Program-made: the position numbers and the translations under genes
In this document: positions 57,499-64,000 of the stretch, in pieces
Layout of the letters: every line of letters begins with the position of its first letter
Position numbering within the stretch: the stretch's first letter is position 1
The notes under the pieces: model-generated
The model's input: the letters and a program-made list of their open reading frames with translations, nothing else
Told to the model about the DNA's origin: nothing
The model's database searches: none
Assembly (NCBI RefSeq): GCF_037975245.1
Contig: NC_092573.1
Coordinates: forward strand, 17,740,265-17,804,264
Reading direction: 5' to 3'
Origin: Apostichopus japonicus
Taxonomy: Eukaryota > Echinodermata > Holothuroidea > Aspidochirotida > Stichopodidae
DNA length: 64,000 bases

Positions 57499-60400
57499 CT
57501 CAAATCGAGAAAATACAATTAAGGTGTACAGAAGCGGGGTCTCTTTATTGATGTTTAATACAAAGTTATACATTTTACTGGGAGAAGTAATTCGATATTA
57601 ATCTTGAATGGGACATATTGAAGTGTCCCGTGGGTTTTTAGTGCTCCCTGGATACTGATAATTGAATTTTCAATTGTAAAGAAAAATTAAATGAGCATAT
57701 ATATTTATTTTGCTCATTTATAATCAACAGCACATCAGCAAGGAATAAAAATTGACGTGCGTAATGTCACTTAGTAACATATTGATAGAAGTTAACCACT
57801 CTAATAATACATCAAACTTGAGACTATTCTCTGAAGATTTGGCTTTTGTTCAATAATTAATGCTCTGCTATAGCTATAACAATGACAATATTAGCATTTC
57901 TAGTGACTTTTTAAGCCTTATTTCAGATAATGATGAAATATTACCTTTTTAGGGGGGGGGGGGGGAATTAACGACTTGTTTTTTGCTCCACAAATATATA
58001 GCAGTTTAACCTGCGCAAGGAAAATGATATTTTGCCCGAAATTATGACAACTAAAATTCCATAAGTAATCCATACATGAATTATAGCTTTAGGGATGGTT
58101 TAGTCAATCAACATTTTCCCGATGTTTTATCATCTTTTACACCTAATTTTCATGCCTCTATCATGAGCATCTTTGGCCTTTTCCTTAGTAGCTTAAATCC
58201 GCATGTTTTATATAATTTTCTCCTTTCTCAAACATATTTTTCACAGTTACTTCGACTTTCACATTTTTGTACTATGTCTTATGTATTCTTGATAACAATT
58301 TCACCCCCTTCCCCCCCCCCAAAAAAAAAAGGAAGAAAGAAAGTAAAGGGAATAGCAAATATTTCCTTTCTTTTCTTTTTCTTCTTTTTAAGGTGTGACA
58401 TTGCATACCAATTTGATACAGTACGGTAAACTTAGACATGTGGTTTTTCGTTGTTGACATTTTCAAAAAGGGAAAACTGCTTGTAAATGTTAAAAGCTGT
58501 TCAATTGACAGAGTTATCATTCGTGATATTGATGGTGTAATTAATCTAGATTTCGTTCAAGACATTTAAAGGGATATTACGACGGCAGACAGTTAATGTA
58601 ACACTTCTCTCGAAGAATGAAAATGTCCACATTGTTAACTTGTAAACCCCTTCTCAATATTTCTATACCTAATGACTCAGATATATGGTTGATTGAATAT
58701 AAACTATTCCATCTGGCTATTGTACCTACAAGTTTTTGACGTTAAGATGCAGAGACGTCTAGCAATTATGTTGAGGAATCTGCTCCAACACTGATATCCG
58801 TTTAACGAAAGCCTTCGAAATTGATGCAGATAGTTTAAGTAGTACGGATGGAAATCAGACGCTCACTAAACACTCGTCATCATGCAAGTGAATAGCTTTA
58901 TATTTGGGCAAGGAGAAAGGCGTGTAAAATCTCTCTACTCGCAAGAAATCGCACATGTATAAATGACTTGAATGATTTGATATGCTTGTTTGAATTTACG
59001 AAGATGTACTCTTTACACGAGTCGAAATGACAAGCCTACCTCAACTGATCAAGCATGCTATCAAAGAGTGAATTTTTCAACATGTTGGAATTAAAGGAGA
59101 CACATATTCAAATATCATTCTTAGCTTATATGATAGAGGTCTTTGTGATACCGCCCCCCCCCCCAAAAAAAAACATTTAAGACAAATCGTTATTGCTCCG
59201 TTTAAATGTCGTATCCTGCGGCCAAATATGGTAAATCTATGATGTCATATAGTGCCACTAAAGGATCTGAAAACTTTTATTTTTTCTCATATTTTTTCCA
59301 TCATATTTTCAATGTAGAATAATTACACATAAACCAGTGTCACCATTACGCCTATTTTATGAGCATCAAATTGTATAACTTTACCATTTGCAGAACTCAT
59401 CTCAAGTACAGAAAAATAAACAAATTAATAAATATTACATCAAACCTATAATAAAATAAAGTTTAAAACAATGGAAACTGTCAAATTTGGGTCGATGTCG
59501 TCATATTTAGACTTCCTAAAGTCTTCTGTCCTGTGACATCTCCTGAATAGAATAAGATTTTTCGTATACTTGTTTTTTTTTGTTTTTTTTGGGGGGGGGG
59601 GGGGGTCTTCTATTACAGTAAGCTCTACCACGTACATGAAAGAAGCTGGTTGGCTTTGTGTCTTTTTTAGGAGTACGCCTACCTATCTAATTGCCTACAA
59701 CTTTCACCTCAATAAACAAAACAACACTACCATACGTTGATATATATTCTTTGGCATCTTATACCAATTATTGTAATTACCATGTAACCTCAGAAGAAGG
59801 AAAAGGGGAAAAAGCGTACTATAACCATTCCTCGTTGGACTTACACACATATTTATGTTCAACTCATATATCATACGTAGCTGTAATGTTAACAAAAAGA
59901 CAAAATTTATGGGAGGCTGAAAAAATGTTGATGAATAATTTATCAAAAAGAGGGAAAGATATTTTCCTTTGCTTATATATGATCAGAAAAACAAAACAAT
60001 TTGGATGGAAACGTGACACCGTATATACCAGTCGTTCATCCACTAACTGCCCCTTCCCCGCCCCGTTCAATTTACGATCTAGTTGTCTATTCATGTGTTT
60101 AGTACCGTATGAAAAGTGTGTATAGGCAACGGGCTTTCTTAGAATCGAAATCATTATGTTCCATTATATCGCCAAATACAAGTTGGTTTGGTCAAAGAAA
60201 TGTAGCAAACTGTGTGAGTTGGGTCACTTAAGTAGTATTTCTTTATACTACTCTCTCCTACTCGAGTTTGATAAAATAACAAACAGTTGATAGATCCTTG
60301 AAGTGCGTGTGGGCGCATGAAAGGAATAATGACTAGGATTCTGACATAGAAATATATTTATATATACAATAGAGCAGTATTTCGTATTGTTTGTGCTATA

Positions 60401-61214
60401 GCGCATGCCCTGTTATATTTGATTATCAAGTTAATTTCCAACATGGTTTTAGCGTAAATATGAACCCTATACGATACTGGTCAGCTTGGGCATTTCACGA
60501 AACAAGTGAAAACAACAATCTTGAAAGAATAGTTTTATTAGCGGTGGTTCGTCTTCTTTCCCAGTACTGCACAAAGTTTTCTACAAACTATTTATCACAT
60601 TTCTGTTACATGTTGACTAATTGCAAAGAGTCGGACTTTGTGATGGTTTTTGGAGTAAGAGACATTCAATGTTTTGTTTAAAACCAGAGAGATTGTCAAG
60701 TGTAATATAATAGTCTTGCTTAGTTGTAGCTGTTTCCCCGTCTTGAATGTATTTAAACTTTGTCACAATAAGAGCAGTCGTGAATCCGACCACCGTGCAT
60801 TGGTGTGCCATTAAAACTTAAAAAAATTAAATCACAATACGAAAATTATGTAAAATATTTAAAATTGAATATATGCTGAAAATTTAGAAGGAATGTGTCT
60901 GATAATGCAGGACGGGATTTTTATATTTGCATCAAAAAGAAGGACTTGTTAATTGACGATATATCTACATTCCGAGATGATGATAGTACCGTATAGTATC
61001 TTATGTTTTAACTGTAACGTGTTCTGTCATTTTCCAGAAGTCATATAGTGTGTATCTAGTAAGGAGCACTCGCTGTGTTTGACACTAAACTGGCTTCTAG
61101 ATTCCCGTTATCGAAATTCTAGGAACTAAATGGAGGAGTCTCTCCGTCATTGACAATTATGGCACGTTAGACGCTCCATTACGAGTTGAGTTGATGTTGA
61201 GTTGATGACATATA
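57499..61214. other. Unassigned; should hold 5' exons of the receptor-like gene
   Basis: The first exon found (57447-57498) needs two coding bases from upstream, so further exons must lie here or beyond the window. I could not choose them with confidence. Poly-G or poly-C tracts occur at 57953-57965, 58311-58320, 59153-59164 and 59591-59604. The 144-codon open stretch at 59691-60125 shows no domain or splice logic. Confidence 0.4.
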
Positions 61215-61790
61215 CAGGCGCGTATCCAGGATTTTGAAACCCCGGGGCGCGAATTACTATCTAAGCGGAGCGCCACCATCGGTTGGCGCGCAGCGTACAA
61301 GAAAATTTCTTATTTTGATACCCCCCAGATCACCGGAAACGGCACTTCTCGGGCTTGAAATGACCAACCAGATGTACACTTTTTGCCTGAGAACCAAGTA
61401 TTTCCTAAAAGTTTTTTTCCATCCATAACCTTTTTGAAGATTGTCAACCCGGCACACATCATGTTCGACCTCATCGCATATCCTGTGGGTCTTTGCTTTT
61501 GTAGGTGATTCTACGTCGCGGCCCTCAATACCCGTCAGCCCCACTTTTCAAGGTTTTAAGCCCCATATTTGTTCAGAATTTGAAACTTCACATTTCTCGT
61601 GAATAAACTCACTTGAAAACATACCCATAATGTTGTACAAAATTTCATCTATGGACAACCAATATAGAAAAACTTCCTTGAACCCCTAACAGACCGGTCA
61701 AAATTGCACGAGTAGAGGGAAATGTGATGCAGAATGTTGGTCAGAAATTTTGGAAAATTCCGACACAGTTAATTTATTGGTGTATAGAAA
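61215..61790 (+). mobile_element. hAT-type composite family, copy with left terminus
   Basis: It begins CAGGCGCGTATCCAGGATTT, with the GCGCCA-hairpin module at 61257-61302 and GATCACCGGAAACGGCACTT after it. It then matches 28043-28539 throughout. Around 61771-61778 it shows the uninterrupted TATTGGTG site that is interrupted at 28540. The right end is uncertain; CTGGATACGCACCTG at 63389-63403 is a candidate, but the flanking 8-mers (GACATATA and ATATATAT) do not match. Confidence 0.75.
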
Positions 61791-61900
61791 TATTAAAACC
61801 TCTTATAACGGCTATTGTAAAACTTGGTTGAAGGAAATGAAAAAATAGCAGATATATCCGAAACCGAACACTACACACATAGGCGTAGGAGGCGCGGCGG

Positions 61901-62282
61901 CAGTGGCGGAGCTAGGGGTATTGGTCAGGAGGGGCGAGAATGGTCTGTAGGGACGCTTTCGACACTATCTAAGCGGAGCGCCACCACTGGTTGGCGCGTA
62001 GCGTACAGAAAATGTTTGAATAAAGATACTCCCTAGATCGCCGGAAATGACCCTTTCCGGGCCTGGCTAATTTGCAGATAAACGAAGAATAAGGTGTCAT
62101 CGCCAAATGACACCAACAAAATGTGAGAAATGTCAATAAGTAGATGAGAGCGCAATAAAAAATTCAATAATCTAGAATAAGTAAAAAGTGGTAAAGAGCT
62201 GAAAAAGGCTCCAGCAGTCCATTTGAGTCCGTCGGGGGGGGGGGGGGCATCCGCCCCTGACCGTATGGACGCTCCGCCACTG
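61901..62282 (+). mobile_element. hAT-type element, 382 bp, perfect target duplication CGCGGCGG
   Basis: CAGTGGCGGAGCTAGGGG (61901) and inverted GCTCCGCCACTG (ending 62282) are flanked by CGCGGCGG at 61893-61900 and 62283-62290. The hairpin module is at 61966-62010, with GATCGCCGGAAATGACCCTT after it. The 62236-62248 poly-G and CATCCGCCCCTGACC near the right end suggest a second, older terminus inside. It was inserted into a GC-rich spot (AGGCGTAGGAGG…GGGGTGCAGCCCC). Confidence 0.93.
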
Positions 62283-62637
62283 CGCGGCGGGGGTGCAGCC
62301 CCTAATTCGCCATTACTAATGTAAAAGAGAATTTTGACATAATTGGACCTCCATGCTTTTTATACATCTACATGAGACATGTCGTTGTTTACATTAGCAT
62401 CCCGCGGTATACTGCGCAATTTGAACGGACCGTACGGTACATGATGGCATGCGATGTAATAACCGATGCTTGCTTATATGATATTGACATGAACACGTTG
62501 AACGCGCGCTTCGCGCGCGAAAATCTTTGGTTATTTTTTCAGGCAAGTCGGACAGTTTTGAGGCTTTTCATCCTGGAACGCCATTTTCATGCTCACTGAT
62601 ATGATGTGATATCTGCTGTTTGCGTTACAAATTCGAA

Positions 62638-62960
62638 CAGGCGCATAGCGAGGAATTTGCCAAGGGAGGGGCGAAGCCTGTAGGCAAACTATCTAAGCGT
62701 AGAGCCACCATAGGTTGGCGCGAAGCGTTCAAGAAAATTTTGGCCGAAAATGCCTCTCAGATCGCTGGAAATGGCACTACCCAGGACCATTTGTTAGCGC
62801 GAAGCGTACAAGCAAATTTTGGCCGAAAATGTCTTCCAGATCGCTGGAAATGACACTTCCCAGGCCTTGTAAGTTGCATCTAAGCACTTTCTATTTTGAA
62901 ATTACTTAGCGATATCATTTAAAAAAATGCTGAAGGGGGGGGGGCGGGCGGTCGCCCCCA
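62638..62960 (+). mobile_element. hAT-type MITE related to 35269-35559, right end lost, module duplicated
   Basis: The left end CAGGCGCATAGCGAGG and interior (GGAGGGGCGAAGCCTGTAGG, TTTTGGCCGAAAATG, AGTTGCATCTAAGCA) match the 291-bp element, but the right terminus is replaced after GGTCGCCCCCATCCC. The segment from GTTGGCGCGAAGCGT to CACTACCCAGG (62715-62790) is repeated immediately (62795-62870). Confidence 0.75.
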
Positions 62961-62967
62961 TCCCAAA

Positions 62968-63403
62968 AATCGTCATGTTCCCCGACGACACGGTCGAGTT
63001 CGAGACCAGCCACAGTTGGTTTCATAGCACAATTCTACACACGCGTTATGATAGACCATATATAGTATATATATAGATCATTAGTGAGAGAGGAAAATGG
63101 AAACGTCAAAAAATGGAGTTGTCGGTGTAAGGGGTAGGGTGAGTCACACTTTTACGAAATCATTGATCGTCACTGGCTACCCTTCAGCGCTGTAATGATG
63201 TCACTGTTCCTCTTTCTCTTCGCGTTTTTCTTTTACTCCCTCCTTTTCTCCCTTTTCTCTCTTTCTTCATTTTCTTTTCCCTTCCTTCCTCTCCTCCTCT
63301 TCTTTTTCCCCCTCTTTTTTCCTTTTTTCTTCCTTTTTTTTCTCTCCTCTTTTTCTTACCCGGGGGTCGCGCGCCCCCAACGCTCCCCCTGGATACGCAC
63401 CTG
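62968..63403 (+). mobile_element. Composite element right part, copy 2
   Basis: Duplicate of 29183-29695: GTCATGTTCCCCGACGAC … GGAAACGTCAAAAA … CTTTT-rich tract (63196-63358) … CCCCCTGGATACGCACCTG. The AT tract is short here (63060-63077), so the long (TA)n at 29.3 kb grew after the copies separated. Confidence 0.75.
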
Positions 63404-63760
63404 ATATATATATTGTTGATGATATATATATTGTTGATGATATATATATTTTGCAGAAAATTGTTCAATTGCTCAGATGGAATAAAGTGAACAGTGAACA
63501 TTTTGCAGAAAAATGTTGAATTGACGAGATACGATTAGTTGTCAATTAAACATTCTGCAGAAAATTGCGCAATTGCTCAGTTGGATTGAAGTGAACAATT
63601 TAATATTTTGTAGGAAAATGTTGAATTGACGAGATATGATAAGTTGTCAATTCAACATTTTGCAGAAAATTGTTGAATTGACGAGATCTGATAAGTTGTC
63701 AATTAAACATTTTGAAGAAAATTGTTCAATTGCTTAGTTAAAGCAACTGAGCAATCCAAC
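63404..63760. repeat. Degenerate 50-57 bp tandem repeat, about 6 units
   Basis: It starts with three TGATATATATATTGT units. Units of TTTTGCAGAAAATTGTTCAA or TTTTGCAGAAAAATGTTGAA follow, alternating between a GCTCAGTTGGA half and a GACGAGATMYGATWAGTTG half. AATTGAC and GTCAATT in each unit can pair. Confidence 0.8.
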
Positions 63761-64000
63761 TTTGTTTCTGATTTTTAATATGATATTATCTTGTCATCTT
63801 AACAATTTACTGAATAATGTCAACTTATGGGGCAAAGCTTTTCTTATGTTGATGGCACTTTTAAGTTTCCGTACTCCATAGACGCCCGTCATGTTTGATT
63901 GAAATTGAAAGGTTTAATACAAGTCTTACAGTTGTTTCAACTATCTGTCGTAAGTCAAAATCAAACGGAACCAGCCACTTTATTTGAAAGAATCTATGAT

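Noticed and set aside
59691-60125. 144-codon open stretch on the plus strand
   Set aside because: No recognisable motif or splice context; overlapping open stretches exist in other frames.
61215-63403. Single 2.2-kb hAT element
   Set aside because: The terminal sequences are inverted copies, but flanks GACATATA and ATATATAT differ and at least two other elements lie between; a chance pairing of ends from different copies is possible.

Overview
This is animal nuclear DNA, not bacterial. Coding sequence is sparse and broken by introns with GT/AG borders, AT-rich intergenic DNA is extensive, and old and young transposons dominate. The vertebrate/deuterostome-type telomere word TTAGGG, Penelope-like elements, tRNA-headed SINEs, hAT elements and frequent TAGGCCTA words fit a marine invertebrate deuterostome, perhaps an echinoderm. 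Species cannot be fixed from this window, and that placement is inference.

Three host gene models can be supported. (1) A small 103-residue protein on the minus strand (1203-1514), with a strong splice acceptor just before its ATG and an internally repeated KMS-type motif. (2) A plus-strand three-exon gene (17055-22592) whose exons join in phase to a 258-residue protein with four membrane segments, tentatively TMEM221-like. (3) A minus-strand gene (57498 down to 42647) of at least seven exons. They join in phase to a single-pass receptor-like protein with a fibronectin-III-like ectodomain, a Thr/Ser-rich stalk and a short tail; its first exons lie outside what I could find. A TRIM-family (RING/B-box/coiled-coil) pseudogene lies at 26107-27640 and is cut by a small TIR element.

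Mobile DNA by region: 1-2.5 kb, LINE 3' end and the end of a Penelope-like element; 6.2-10.7 kb, hAT-type elements including a transposase C-terminal remnant; 18-19.6 kb, a hAT-type element with another inside it and a captured LINE fragment; 25.4 and 45.1 kb, SINE copies; 28-29.7 kb and 61.2-63.4 kb, duplicated composite elements; 34.5-38.8 kb, nested hAT elements; 45.4 kb, LINE end; 49-51.6 kb, a rearranged Penelope-like element with a hammerhead-like motif. Five hAT insertions show 8-bp target duplications, three perfect and two with one mismatch. A GCGCCA...TGGCGC hairpin module recurs about twelve times near the ends of these otherwise different elements.

Tandem repeats: a 53-55 bp array of about 31 units (31.0-32.7 kb), a 15/45-bp hierarchical array rich in TGAGTCA (53.45-55.87 kb, inside an intron of the receptor-like gene), a perfect 113-bp duplication (3516-3741), an interstitial telomere-like tract (56.34-56.43 kb), and several microsatellites and foldbacks. 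About half of the window, mostly 10.8-17.0, 23.1-25.4, 38.8-41.4, 46.1-49.0 and 57.5-61.2 kb, shows nothing I can name.
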